Of a stretch of 57,494 nucleotides of DNA, positions 33,463 to 42,396 are shown one piece after another (position 1 is the stretch's first letter; every line of letters starts with the position of its first letter). Source of the DNA: an uncultured Bacteroidia bacterium. Lineage in GTDB: Bacteria; Bacteroidota; Bacteroidia; Bacteroidales; UBA932. The stretch is taken from NCBI GenBank assembly GCA_902784435.1, contig CACZUR010000014.1:1-57494 (forward strand), written 5' to 3'. The notes under the pieces were generated by a model. That model had not been told where the DNA came from. It worked only from the letters and a program-made list of their open reading frames with translations, and made no database searches. The translations under genes and the position numbers were made by a program.

Positions 33463-36400
33463 TTATTTAACGATACAGACAGCCACGCGGTTGCTTTCCG
33501 GACCCTGGGAGGCGTCGCGGTCCACGGAGGCGTTGAAGGAGATACGGCTGGCCTCGATGCCGGCCTTCTTGAGCATATCCACCACAGTCTGGGCACGCTG
33601 CTCAGAAAGGGCCTTGTTGATGCTGGCGTTGCCGGTTGCGCTGTCGGCATAGCCGGTAACCGTGATCCTGGCATCCGGGTTCTCTTTCAGGATCTGGGCA
33701 ATCTGACCCAGCTTGAAAGCCTCTTCCGGACGGATTTCGGCCTTGCCGATCACAAAGTACAGGTCGTCGGTGTAGGATCCAGTCAGCTTGGCGGGAACTT
33801 CCTTGATTACCTCTACGGGAACTTCCTTGACCACTTCCTTGATCACTTCTTTCTCCACGATCTTCTCGACCACCTTTTCAGGTACGTAAGGATCTACATG
33901 GACGGGAGCGGCTGCACCGGCCTTGCTGGGACGGCCGCCCAGTTTCACCTGGACGCCGGCCAGGAGGGTACGGGCCTGCGGATACACGCCGTAGTCGATA
34001 CCCAGGGAGGTGCCGCCGGAGGAGATTTCCGGGTCGAAGCCTCTGTAGTTGGTGAGGGTGAGCAGGTTCTCGGCCGCCACATACACGCGGAGGGAATTGA
34101 TGAGGATGGCCTTGGTCCACTTCTCCGGCAGGGTGTAACCCAGCTGGATGTTCTTCAGGCGCAGGTAGCTGCCGTCCTGGACATACAGGTCGGAGAACTG
34201 CCAGTTCACATTGTCACCGCGGACAAAGCGGGGCAGCGTGTTGGAAGTGCCTTCACCGGTCCAGCGGCCCAGCATATAGGCCGGCATGTTGGTGTCGGGG
34301 ATATCCGTACGGCGGGTAAGGTCGGCGATGGAGTTGCCGTAAGTACCCTGCCACAGCATATAGAAGTCCAGGCCCTTGTAGGAGGCGGAGAAGTTCAGGC
34401 CGCCCGACCATGCAGGCATGCCGTTGCCGATGTAAGTACGGTCGCTGTCATTCCAGACACCGTCTCCGTTCACATCCACGAAGCGGACGTCGCCGGGAAC
34501 GGCACCGGGGATGATCTTTGCCCCGCTGGCGTTCACATAAGCGTCAACCTCTGCCTGGTTCTGGAAAATACCGTTGGTCTTGTAACCATAGAAGAACGGG
34601 AAAGGATAGCCATTCTCACCGCGGGTGACGGTGCCGGCGCCCTGGAAGGAGTCGTAGTTGTTGAAACCGCTCTCATTGCCCATGGAAACGAGCCGGTTGT
34701 GCAGGTAGGTGGCGTTGCCGCCCACGCGGAAGTTCCAGTCGCCGCGGCCGAACTTGTAGGAGATTTCCATTTCCACACCCTGGTTCACCATGTAACCGGT
34801 GTTGCCCCAAGGGCTGGATTCACCCACATAGGAAGGAGTGGGCATCTGGAGCAGCATGCCGTCGGTGGCCTTGTGATAGTAGTCGGCCGTGAACGTGAGG
34901 GCATTGCCGAAGAAGCCCAGGTCGATACCGGCATCCGTCTGGATGGAACGCTCCCAGTGGAGGGAAGGGTTCGCGAGGCCGCTGGACTTCACACCTTCCA
35001 CGGTGGTTTCACCGGCGCCGAAGATGTAGTTGTTGCTGCGGGAAGTAAGGGTGGTGTAACGGAAGGCCTCGAAGGCATCGGAACCGTTCACACCCCAGGA
35101 GAGACGGAGCTTGGCGTTGGACAGCCAGCTGGGAATGTTCAGATAAGGCTCGTTGTGGATGTTCCAACCCACGGATACGGACGGGAAGTTACCCCATTTG
35201 CTGTTGGCACCGAAGCGGGAGGAACCGTCCCGGCGGAAGGTTACCTGGATCATGTAACGCTCGTCGTAGTTGTAATCGGCACGGGCAAAGTAGGATGCCA
35301 GGCGGTAGGGGCTGCTCACCCAGCCGTTGGCGTGCTGCTTGTCGGGGTCGTTCACGTTGTTGGGGGCATTGCCGATGTAAGGCTTGCCGAACCATTCCGG
35401 AGCAATGTCCAGGCGGTCGGCGTAAATGCCGTCGCTGCTGTTCTCCAGGGCACTCTGACCCAGGAGGACGGAGAAGCTGTGCTTGCCGATTTCCTTATTA
35501 TAGGTCAGGTAGTTTTCCAGCTGCCAGACCAGGCCCTTTTCGTACTGGGCGTTGACAATAGTGTTGACCCGGCGGTTGTTGCCGCTCAGATAGAAGGTGG
35601 GCGTATAACCGCTGTTGCCCCAGAAGCTCATGTCCACGCTCAGGGAGCTGTGGAACTTGAGGTTGTCCCAGATCTGGAGTTCGCCGGAAAGGGCGGCCAC
35701 CAGTTTGTGGCTCCAGTTGTTATTGGCGGGCAGGCTCATGGCGGCGATGGGGTTCACCATCTCGTGGAAGTCGGCGCCCGGCACCATGAACAGCTGGCCG
35801 TTTTTACCGGAGAGCAGGTCCAGGCCCGCATAATCTACCGCGTAGGCAGCCGCCTGCTCGGGAGTGGCATAGACACCCAGGATGGGAGCCAGTGAAAGGG
35901 CCGATCCCAGCGGGGAGCCCCACTGCGAGTTCTCGTCGACGCCCTTGCTGCTGATATTGGCATAGGACAGCTGGTTGGTGAGCACGAAGCTGTTCAGGAA
36001 ATTGCGCTCGTCCTTGTGGTCCCACAGGGTGAACTGCGTATTGGAACGCAGGGTGAGACGGCGGTAGTTGGAACGGCCGAAATTACCGCCCACGATACCT
36101 TCCTGATCCGTATAACCGGCAGACACATAGTAATTTACCGCGTCGGATGCACCGCTCACGGACAGTTCGTGGGTCTGCTGGGGAGCATTGGGATTGAACA
36201 CTTCCTTCTGCCAGTCGGTACCCTGACCGTAAGAGAACGGATCGGCATACTTGGGAGCCATGCCGGCATTGATGAGACCTTCGTTCACCATGAGGGCATA
36301 CTCGCTGGCATTGAGCACGGTACGGTGTTTCCAGGGGTTGGAAATACCATAGGCGAAGTTATAGTCAATCTTGGCGGAACCCTTGGCGCCCTTCTTGGTG

Positions 36401-37065
36401 GTTACCAGCACCACGCCGTTGGCGGCGCGGGTACCGTAAACGGCACCGGAGGCGGCATCCTTGAGCACTTCGATGGATTCGATATCATTGGGATTCAGAT
36501 AATCGATACCCCCGGAGATGGGCATGCCGTCCACTATATAAATAGGGTCGGAGGAGTTGATGGAACCCACACCACGGACACGGATACGGGAACTGGCGCC
36601 CGGCTGACCGGAAGCGGAAGTAACGGTAACACCGGCGGTGAGGCCCTTGAGGGCGGCATCCACGCGGGTAGGAGCCGTTACACCCAGCGCTTCGGCGTCC
36701 ACCTTGGCAATGGCCGCGGTGACCACCGATTTTTTCTGTACACCGTAGCCGATGACCACGGTTTCTTCCAACATCTGCGTGTCGTCCGGAAGGACGACCA
36801 CCAGGTTCTGCTGGCCGTTGTTGGAAATCACCTGCGTTGCATATCCGATGCAGGAAATCTCCACGGATGCACCTTTCGGGGTGGAAAGCGCAAAAGCGCC
36901 GTCCACGTCCGTCATGGCACCGTTATTGGTTCCCTGCTGGACAACAAACGCTCCGATAATGGGTTCGCCGGCGGCATCCTGAACGGTACCCCGCAGGGTA
37001 ACATTCTGCGCCAGGGCCGACAAAGCCAATCCTGCGAAGAGGATCAGAGTTGCGATTTTTTTCAT
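33463..37065 (-). CDS. susC: SusC/RagA TonB-dependent transporter fused to an OmpA domain
   Basis: The 1200-residue protein has, in order: a signal peptide (MKKIATLILFAGLALSALAQ); a carboxypeptidase-regulatory-like domain (22-100, RGTVQDAAGEPIIGAFV); a TonB-interacting segment (LEETVVIGYGVQKK); the plug (SSRIRVRGVGSINSSDPIYIV); and the 22-stranded barrel ending near residue 1042 (YPQARTLLAGVQVKLG). Ordinary SusC stops there at about 1000-1050 residues. Here a charged linker (about 1060-1090, repeats of EKVVEK and KEV) leads to an OmpA-like domain (about 1098-1200) with the peptidoglycan-contact residues D1141 (GYADS) and R1193 (SNRVAV). The C-terminus of the last strand faces the periplasm, so this domain can reach the cell wall. 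The longer upstream frame starts before the signal peptide and is rejected. Confidence 0.94.
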   Translation of the reverse strand: MKKIATLILFAGLALSALAQNVTLRGTVQDAAGEPIIGAFVVQQGTNNGAMTDVDGAFALSTPKGASVEISCIGYATQVISNNGQQNLVVVLPDDTQMLEETVVIGYGVQKKSVVTAAIAKVDAEALGVTAPTRVDAALKGLTAGVTVTSASGQPGASSRIRVRGVGSINSSDPIYIVDGMPISGGIDYLNPNDIESIEVLKDAASGAVYGTRAANGVVLVTTKKGAKGSAKIDYNFAYGISNPWKHRTVLNASEYALMVNEGLINAGMAPKYADPFSYGQGTDWQKEVFNPNAPQQTHELSVSGASDAVNYYVSAGYTDQEGIVGGNFGRSNYRRLTLRSNTQFTLWDHKDERNFLNSFVLTNQLSYANISSKGVDENSQWGSPLGSALSLAPILGVYATPEQAAAYAVDYAGLDLLSGKNGQLFMVPGADFHEMVNPIAAMSLPANNNWSHKLVAALSGELQIWDNLKFHSSLSVDMSFWGNSGYTPTFYLSGNNRRVNTIVNAQYEKGLVWQLENYLTYNKEIGKHSFSVLLGQSALENSSDGIYADRLDIAPEWFGKPYIGNAPNNVNDPDKQHANGWVSSPYRLASYFARADYNYDERYMIQVTFRRDGSSRFGANSKWGNFPSVSVGWNIHNEPYLNIPSWLSNAKLRLSWGVNGSDAFEAFRYTTLTSRSNNYIFGAGETTVEGVKSSGLANPSLHWERSIQTDAGIDLGFFGNALTFTADYYHKATDGMLLQMPTPSYVGESSPWGNTGYMVNQGVEMEISYKFGRGDWNFRVGGNATYLHNRLVSMGNESGFNNYDSFQGAGTVTRGENGYPFPFFYGYKTNGIFQNQAEVDAYVNASGAKIIPGAVPGDVRFVDVNGDGVWNDSDRTYIGNGMPAWSGGLNFSASYKGLDFYMLWQGTYGNSIADLTRRTDIPDTNMPAYMLGRWTGEGTSNTLPRFVRGDNVNWQFSDLYVQDGSYLRLKNIQLGYTLPEKWTKAILINSLRVYVAAENLLTLTNYRGFDPEISSGGTSLGIDYGVYPQARTLLAGVQVKLGGRPSKAGAAAPVHVDPYVPEKVVEKIVEKEVIKEVVKEVPVEVIKEVPAKLTGSYTDDLYFVIGKAEIRPEEAFKLGQIAQILKENPDARITVTGYADSATGNASINKALSEQRAQTVVDMLKKAGIEASRISFNASVDRDASQGPESNRVAVCIVK

Positions 37066-37133
37066 ACGCGTTTGATTTGGTTTGCGTTGGTTATTATAGT
37101 TAATTAAAGTGAGTTGCGACACTGGGTCAGGAG

Positions 37134-37141
37134 CAAAATTA
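37134..37141 (-). promoter_or_regulatory. -7 promoter box of the glucan operon (TAATTTTG)
   Basis: Read on the minus strand, it lies 68 nt before the susC start codon. The flanking sequence is A/T-rich and lacks a standard -33 element, as expected for an activator-dependent promoter. Confidence 0.5.
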
Positions 37142-37178
37142 GGAGGAAAAAAACACGCCTGCGCTTTTAAGAGTATTA

Positions 37179-37278
37179 AAGTAGTGACATAATAAAAATA
37201 ATTGGCTGTGGTTCAGCCAATTAAAATAATTTAAAACACTAAAAAAGTAGTGACGGAATAATCAAAAATCCACTACTT
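37179..37278. promoter_or_regulatory. Candidate operator: repeated AAGTAGTGAC sites upstream of susC
   Basis: AAGTAGTGAC occurs at 37179 and again at 37245 (66 nt apart), each followed two bases later by AATAA, and an inverted CACTACTT lies at 37271-37278 over the regulator's stop codon. The sites lie upstream of the susC promoter and are good candidates for binding of a locus-specific activator. Confidence 0.45.
37199..37222 (-). terminator. Terminator behind the locus regulator
   Basis: A perfect 9-bp stem (AATTGGCTG/CAGCCAATT) with a short loop is followed on the minus strand by ATTTTTATT. It lies about 50 nt after the regulator's stop and separates it from the susC operon. Confidence 0.6.
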
Positions 37279-38904
37279 CCCAATCATTTTTACCCTTTCT
37301 TCGAAATTTTCGCGGTCTTCCAGCGCCGCATTTTTGACGGCCACCTTGTAGTTGTAGATGGTACTCAGGGAGTAGTCCAGCATGGCGGCGATCCGCTTGC
37401 TGTCGTCTACACCCAGGCGGATGAGGGCGAAGATGCGCTGCTCGGTGGTGAGATGTCCGCGGGGCGGGACCTCGCGGGCTTCCTCCTTCAGGAGCGCATT
37501 GAACTGCTCTACGAAATCCGGGTACAGGCCCAGGAAGGTGGCGTCAAAGGTGTCGTAGAACTCGTCCCTCACCTTTTCCGAACGGCCGCTGATGGAAAGC
37601 TCCTTGAGCAGTTGGTCCGCCTTGCCCTGCTTGAGCAGGTTCCGGAAACGGTTGTCCTCTGCGCGCACAGCCGAAATCTGGGCCGACAAGCCCTGCAGGA
37701 AGCTCAGGATGTACTGTTCCTTCACCTCGTTTTCCTTGGAGATCTGCTGGTTCAGACCGTTCAGGGCCGTATTGGCCTGCGCCAGGGAAAGATTGCTGTC
37801 TTCCAATTCCTTCCGCACGCGGGAGAGTTTGCGGGAGCGCACGATGAGGAAATAGGTCACCTGTGACAGGATAAGGGTGAGGACCGCCAGCAGGATGGAC
37901 CAGACCTTCCGGCTGCGGTTGGCCCGCACCTGTCTGTCCTGATAAGCGTCCTCCACCTGCATCAGGAAACGGGAAATCTGCCAGGGACGCAGCTTGGCAT
38001 TGTAGCGGATGGCATCTTCCTGGGCTATCCGAAGATACGTGAAAGAGTGGTCCACGTCGGTGGGAAGCACCAGCTGGGCCACCATGGTCAGGGAGGCATA
38101 GTCCCGGACGGCATTTACGATGTCGCATTCGGCCGACTTCACCAGCCAGTACAGCCGGTCCGGCTGATCGCCCCGGGCGTTGGCCAGCTCCGACTGGAAG
38201 AAGGCGTGGATGGCAAAGTCGCGCTGTTCCGGCGTGACGCTTCCCACCAGCAGCCGGCTCACGCTGTCGGCCGCCTCCCACTGGCTTTCGTCCATGAGTT
38301 TGTCCCGAAGCAGCGCACGGTAACGGGCCGATTCCCGGGGCAGCATGTCCAGCAGGCGCTGGCGGAAAGAGGCTGCCGGCGGAATGGACAGGCGCTCCAC
38401 CATGCCGGAATTACCGGCCATGTCCTTGGAAAAGTCGTACAGCGTCCAATAATAGTCGGCCTGGAGATGGGCGGGAAGAGAAAGTGTATCGATTTGGTTG
38501 TAAAGCACTTGTGTCGCCTCCAGGTAGTTGCCGGCTTTCTCGTACAGGTGTCCCAGGTCGATGGAGGCCTGCAGATAGCGGTCCCGGTCTCCCAGTTCCA
38601 GCGCCCATTCCTGGCAATGCTTCAGGTAATGCTGTGTGGAGTCGAAGCTGAAGGGAAAGTATTCCGCCGCCGTAAGCATGCCCAGTTCGAAACGGCGGGA
38701 AAGGTCCGGGGTGGCCTGTACCAGCTTGCAGTAAGCCTCCAGCTGGTCTGCCTTTTTGGCCACATGGATTTCCCGCATGGCCAGATAGCTGTCCAACTCT
38801 TCCAGCAGGGCGCGCGTGCGACGGTCCGTCCGGGGCTGCGTGACGCAGGACAACGCTGCCAGCGCCGCCAGACTTACCAACAAGATGTTCTTCCCCCATC
38901 GCAT
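37273..38904 (-). CDS. DUF6377-type membrane regulator of the polysaccharide locus
   Basis: The 543 residues have an N-terminal lipoprotein-like or signal segment (VSLAALAALSC), a helical TPR-like sensor region (30-335), one transmembrane helix (about 345-365, SILLAVLTLILSQVTYFLIV), a coiled coil, and a C-terminal region with a helix-turn-helix (LTTEQRIFALIRLGVDDSKRIAAMLDYSLSTIYNYK). This matches regulators encoded beside Sus-type loci in Bacteroides, thought to sense sugar on the periplasmic side and activate susC on the cytoplasmic side. It is encoded next to susC, facing the same way, with a terminator between. The ATG lies 4 nt after a promoter box. Confidence 0.82.
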   Translation of the reverse strand: MRWGKNILLVSLAALAALSCVTQPRTDRRTRALLEELDSYLAMREIHVAKKADQLEAYCKLVQATPDLSRRFELGMLTAAEYFPFSFDSTQHYLKHCQEWALELGDRDRYLQASIDLGHLYEKAGNYLEATQVLYNQIDTLSLPAHLQADYYWTLYDFSKDMAGNSGMVERLSIPPAASFRQRLLDMLPRESARYRALLRDKLMDESQWEAADSVSRLLVGSVTPEQRDFAIHAFFQSELANARGDQPDRLYWLVKSAECDIVNAVRDYASLTMVAQLVLPTDVDHSFTYLRIAQEDAIRYNAKLRPWQISRFLMQVEDAYQDRQVRANRSRKVWSILLAVLTLILSQVTYFLIVRSRKLSRVRKELEDSNLSLAQANTALNGLNQQISKENEVKEQYILSFLQGLSAQISAVRAEDNRFRNLLKQGKADQLLKELSISGRSEKVRDEFYDTFDATFLGLYPDFVEQFNALLKEEAREVPPRGHLTTEQRIFALIRLGVDDSKRIAAMLDYSLSTIYNYKVAVKNAALEDRENFEERVKMIGK

Positions 38905-38908
38905 AGTG

Positions 38909-38916
38909 CAAAGTTA
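38909..38916 (-). promoter_or_regulatory. -7 promoter box of the regulator gene (TAACTTTG)
   Basis: Read on the minus strand, the box ends only 4 nt before the start codon at 38904, the tightest spacing in the window; the mRNA would have no leader. Confidence 0.5.
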
Positions 38917-38927
38917 ATAAAAACGCG

Positions 38928-39512
38928 TTACAGACTCCTTACGGCGCGTTCGATTTCCTCCTCGCGGCCCGCGGGGATCACCGGGGACAGGAAGGACAGC
39001 ATCTGCAGGGTGCGTGCCTGCGCCTCCGGAATGCCGCGGGAACGCATGTAGAACAGTTCGTCCTCGCTGAGCTGGCCCACGGTGGCGCCGTGCGAGCACT
39101 TGACGTCGTCGGCATAGATTTCCAGCTGGGGACGGGTGGTTACCTTGGCCGTTTCCGTAAGGACGATGTTGTGGTTTTCCTGGAAAGCTTCCGTCTGCTG
39201 GGCGTCGGGGGCCACTACGATGGTGCCGTCGAAGGATACCTGGGCGCTGCCGCCGGCGATGCCGTTGAACAGCTGGGTGCTCTTGCAGCCCGGCGCCCGG
39301 TGGTGCATCACGATGCGGAAGTTCACCTTTTCGTCGGCCCGGCAAAGGTAGAGGCCATTCAGATGGGCTTCGGCCCCGGGACCCGCCAGGTCTATGCTCA
39401 CGTCGATGTCGCGCGATTCCCCGGGCAGCACCACGAATTCCAGTTCCAGCTTTTCCCCGGCCTGCACCTGATACTGTCCCACGGGGGGCGCTATGTACTT
39501 ACCGTGTCCCAT
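38928..39512 (-). CDS. sufD: Minimal SufD-like Fe-S scaffold protein
   Basis: SufD pairs with SufB and SufC in the Fe-S cluster assembly complex. This version has only 194 residues against about 420-450 in E. coli. The N-terminal helical domain and much of the beta-helix are missing, while the C-terminal part is kept: VKCSHGATVGQLSEDELFYMRSRG with the conserved Cys/His, and the terminal helices. It starts 2 nt after the sufC stop, so it is not a fragment cut by a visible frameshift. It may be a shortened form that still pairs with SufB. Confidence 0.85.
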   Translation of the reverse strand: MGHGKYIAPPVGQYQVQAGEKLELEFVVLPGESRDIDVSIDLAGPGAEAHLNGLYLCRADEKVNFRIVMHHRAPGCKSTQLFNGIAGGSAQVSFDGTIVVAPDAQQTEAFQENHNIVLTETAKVTTRPQLEIYADDVKCSHGATVGQLSEDELFYMRSRGIPEAQARTLQMLSFLSPVIPAGREEEIERAVRSL

Positions 39513-39514
39513 GG

Positions 39515-40252
39515 TCAGAACTGGTCAAAGCCCCGGGTTTCGATGGCGTCGATGAGCTCCCGGCCGCCGGTAGTCACAATGCGGCCGGCCTTGAGCACGT
39601 GCACATAGTCCGGCTGCACATATTCCAGCAGTTTGTGGTAGTGCGTGACGATGATAGCGCTTTTCTCCGGACTGCGCAGGGCGTTGACGCCGTCGGCCAC
39701 AATCCTGAGGGCGTCCACGTCCAGGCCGCTGTCGGTCTCGTCCAGGATGGACAGGTCCGGGTCCAGCAGGGCCATCTGGAAAATTTCGTTGCGTTTCTTT
39801 TCGCCGCCGCTGAAACCCACGTTCACCTCGCGTTTGGCAAATTCCGGCTTCATCTGCACGAAAGCCATCTTCTCCTTCATCAGCTTCAGGAATTCCCCGG
39901 CCTTCATTTCCGGCAGGCCGGCCGCCTTGCGTTTGGCGTTCACGGCCGCTTTCAGGAAAGCCGTGATGGTGACGCCGGGAATCTCGATCGGGTACTGGAA
40001 GCTCAGGAAAAGGCCCGCCCAGGCCCGCTCCTCCGGGCTCATGGCCAGCAGGTCCTGTCCCTTGAACAGCACCGAACCTTCCGTTACCTCGTAACCGGGC
40101 TTTCCGGTGAGCACGGCGGCCAGGGTGCTCTTGCCGGCGCCGTTGGGGCCCATGATGGCGTGCACCTGGCCTGCGCCGATGGTCAGGTCGATTCCCTTGA
40201 GTATTTCCTTGTCTTCTACCCGCGCGTGCAGGTTGTGTATTTCCAGTAGCAT
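39515..40252 (-). CDS. sufC: Fe-S cluster assembly ATPase SufC
   Basis: This ABC-type ATPase powers the SufBCD scaffold. The 245 residues carry Walker A GPNGAGKST at 35-43, the Q-loop FQYPIEIPG, the signature FSGGEKKRNE and Walker B LSILDETDSGLD, all standard for SufC. It lies between pnuC and sufD with 1-2 nt spacing on each side. Confidence 0.96.
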   Translation of the reverse strand: MLLEIHNLHARVEDKEILKGIDLTIGAGQVHAIMGPNGAGKSTLAAVLTGKPGYEVTEGSVLFKGQDLLAMSPEERAWAGLFLSFQYPIEIPGVTITAFLKAAVNAKRKAAGLPEMKAGEFLKLMKEKMAFVQMKPEFAKREVNVGFSGGEKKRNEIFQMALLDPDLSILDETDSGLDVDALRIVADGVNALRSPEKSAIIVTHYHKLLEYVQPDYVHVLKAGRIVTTGGRELIDAIETRGFDQF

Positions 40253-40253
40253 A

Positions 40254-40871
40254 CTATGCTTCGTTTTTATATAGCTTCATCCAGGTCCAAAGGGACCACA
40301 GTCCGTTAATCAGGTACAAGGCGCACACGATGGGCATGAATACGTTGCCCACGCTGATGTGCAGGATAATCTGCGTGACGTTCACCAGCAGCCACACCAT
40401 CCAGCAGTCCCACTTCTTGAGGGAACTGAGCAGCTGGGCCAGCAGGATGAGGGCCGTGACCAGGCAGTCCAGGTAGGGATGAGGGTCGGCCGGGAAAAGG
40501 CGGTCCAGCGTCCAGCCCCACAGGAGGGCCACCACCAGCACGGCGCCCAGGCAGAAGGCCCGCTCCGTCCAGCCAAGCATGCTCACCTTCAGGGAGCCGT
40601 CTTCCGCGGCTTCCGTCTGGCGGGGATGCGTCCAGCGATAGTGCCCCATGATGTTGATGGCGAGCGAGACGGGCTGCAGCAGCAGGCTGGCGTACAGGTT
40701 GCGGTTCCAGAACAGCAGGAACAGGGCCGCCGTGTACAGGTAGCCCACCCAGAAATTGTACTTGGAGTTGCGCCCCGCGAGGAACACGCAGGCGAGACCC
40801 AGGATACTGGAAATCAGGTCTATCAGCAGCACCGGACGGCCGGCGAGGGTAAAAATGACGGTGTCGATCAT
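40254..40871 (-). CDS. pnuC: PnuC-type nicotinamide riboside (vitamin) transporter
   Basis: The 205 residues form about seven hydrophobic helices. The family signature is visible ([29 protein letters not shown], and [15 protein letters not shown] near residue 160). PnuC facilitates diffusion of nicotinamide riboside for NAD synthesis; some relatives carry thiamine or riboflavin, so the substrate is not certain. Its start overlaps the sufB stop (40868-40871), which couples its translation to the Suf system. That is an unexpected partner for a vitamin transporter. Confidence 0.85.
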   Translation of the reverse strand: MIDTVIFTLAGRPVLLIDLISSILGLACVFLAGRNSKYNFWVGYLYTAALFLLFWNRNLYASLLLQPVSLAINIMGHYRWTHPRQTEAAEDGSLKVSMLGWTERAFCLGAVLVVALLWGWTLDRLFPADPHPYLDCLVTALILLAQLLSSLKKWDCWMVWLLVNVTQIILHISVGNVFMPIVCALYLINGLWSLWTWMKLYKNEA

Positions 40872-42304
40872 CCTACGCTTCCCTCCAGTGAAACTTGCAG
40901 TAATTTCTGTGCCTCCACCGCGAATTCCATGGGCAGGCGCGACAGGACCTCACGGGCATAGCCGTTCACGATAAGGCCCACGGCGTCTTCCGGGCCGATT
41001 CCCCGCTGGTTGCAGTAAAACAGCTGGTCTTCGCTGATCTTGGACGTGGTGGCCTCGTGCTCCACGGTGGCCGAAGGTTCCAGGGACTGGATGAGCGGGA
41101 AAGTATGGGCCCCGCAGCGGGAGCCGATGAGGAGGCTGTCACACTGGGAGTAGTTCCGCGCGCCCACGGCGCCTTTTCCCATCCGCACCAGGCCGCGGTA
41201 GCTGTTCTGGCTCACGCCGGCCGATATGCCCTTGGACACGATGCGGCTCCGGGTGCCCTTGCCGATGTGCACCATCTTGGTGCCGGTGTCGGCCTGCTGA
41301 TGGTTGTTGGTAACGGCCACGGAGTAGAATTCCGAAGCGGAATAATCCCCTTTCAGGATGGTGGAGGGGTATTTCCAGGTGATGGCGCTGCCGGTTTCCA
41401 CCTGCGTCCAGGAAAGATGGCTGCCGCTGCCCTTGCAGATGCCGCGCTTGGTGACCAGGTTCAGGATACCGCCTTTGCCGTCGGCGTCGCCGGGATACCA
41501 GTTCTGGACGGTGGAGTATTTTACATCCGCATCCTTCTCCACCACGATTTCCACCACGGCGGCGTGGAGCTGCTGTTCGTCCCGCATGGGGGCCGTGCAG
41601 CCTTCCATATAACTTACATACGAGCCTTCATCGGCCACGATGAGCGTGCGCTCGAACTGGCCGATGCCGCGGGCATTGATGCGGAAATAGCTGCTGAGCT
41701 CCATGGGGCAGCGGACGCCCTTGGGAATGTAGCAGAAAGAGCCGTCGGAGAAAACGGCGCTGTTCAGGGCCGCGAAAAAGTTATCGCTGGAAGGCACCAC
41801 GCTGGCCAGGTACTTGCGCACCAGGTCCGGGTGTTCTTTCACGGCCTCGGAGAACGAGCAGAAAATGATGCCCTTTTCCGCCAGGGTTTTCCGGAAGGTG
41901 GTGGTGACGGACACCGAGTCGAAGACCGCATCCACGGCCACCACGCCGGCCAGCACGTCGCGCTCCTTCAGGGGGATGCCCAGCTTATCGAAGGTTTCGG
42001 CCAGCTTGGGGTCTATCTCCTTGGGGCGGTCCTTGTCTTTCTTGGGGGCGGCGTAGTAGATGATATCCTGAAAATCAATCTCCGGCATGTCCAGGTGCGC
42101 CCAGTCCGGCTGCGGCATGCGCTGCCACTTCCGGAAGGCGTCCAGCCGGAATTCCAAAAGCCAGGCGGGCTCTTCCTTGCGGGCGGAGATGGTCCTTATG
42201 ATGTCTTCGTTGAGTCCTTTGGGGACAAACTCCTGCTCCACATCCGTCACGAATCCCTCTTTGTACTCTCCGGAGGTAAATTCCTTGATAATGTCTTCTG
42301 CCAT
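40868..42304 (-). CDS. sufB: Fe-S cluster assembly scaffold SufB
   Basis: The 478 residues show the SufB signatures: an N-terminal helical region ([15 protein letters not shown]), the beta-helix core ([20 protein letters not shown]), [19 protein letters not shown], the cluster-ligand region [19 protein letters not shown], and the C-terminal [22 protein letters not shown]. Length is normal. It is the first gene of the four-gene operon sufB-pnuC-sufC-sufD. Confidence 0.96.
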   Translation of the reverse strand: MAEDIIKEFTSGEYKEGFVTDVEQEFVPKGLNEDIIRTISARKEEPAWLLEFRLDAFRKWQRMPQPDWAHLDMPEIDFQDIIYYAAPKKDKDRPKEIDPKLAETFDKLGIPLKERDVLAGVVAVDAVFDSVSVTTTFRKTLAEKGIIFCSFSEAVKEHPDLVRKYLASVVPSSDNFFAALNSAVFSDGSFCYIPKGVRCPMELSSYFRINARGIGQFERTLIVADEGSYVSYMEGCTAPMRDEQQLHAAVVEIVVEKDADVKYSTVQNWYPGDADGKGGILNLVTKRGICKGSGSHLSWTQVETGSAITWKYPSTILKGDYSASEFYSVAVTNNHQQADTGTKMVHIGKGTRSRIVSKGISAGVSQNSYRGLVRMGKGAVGARNYSQCDSLLIGSRCGAHTFPLIQSLEPSATVEHEATTSKISEDQLFYCNQRGIGPEDAVGLIVNGYAREVLSRLPMEFAVEAQKLLQVSLEGSVG

Positions 42305-42315
42305 AATTCTAAAGG

Positions 42316-42323
42316 CAAAGATA
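42316..42323 (-). promoter_or_regulatory. -7 promoter box of the suf operon (TATCTTTG, minus strand)
   Basis: A perfect box lies 11 nt before the sufB start codon, giving a very short leader. No IscR-like site could be identified. Confidence 0.6.
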
Positions 42324-42396
42324 CTCCTTTTTTTTGGAATTCTTCCTTTTATTTCTTATCTTGCGGGCAATAGCCCATAATTAATTGATATTCAAA

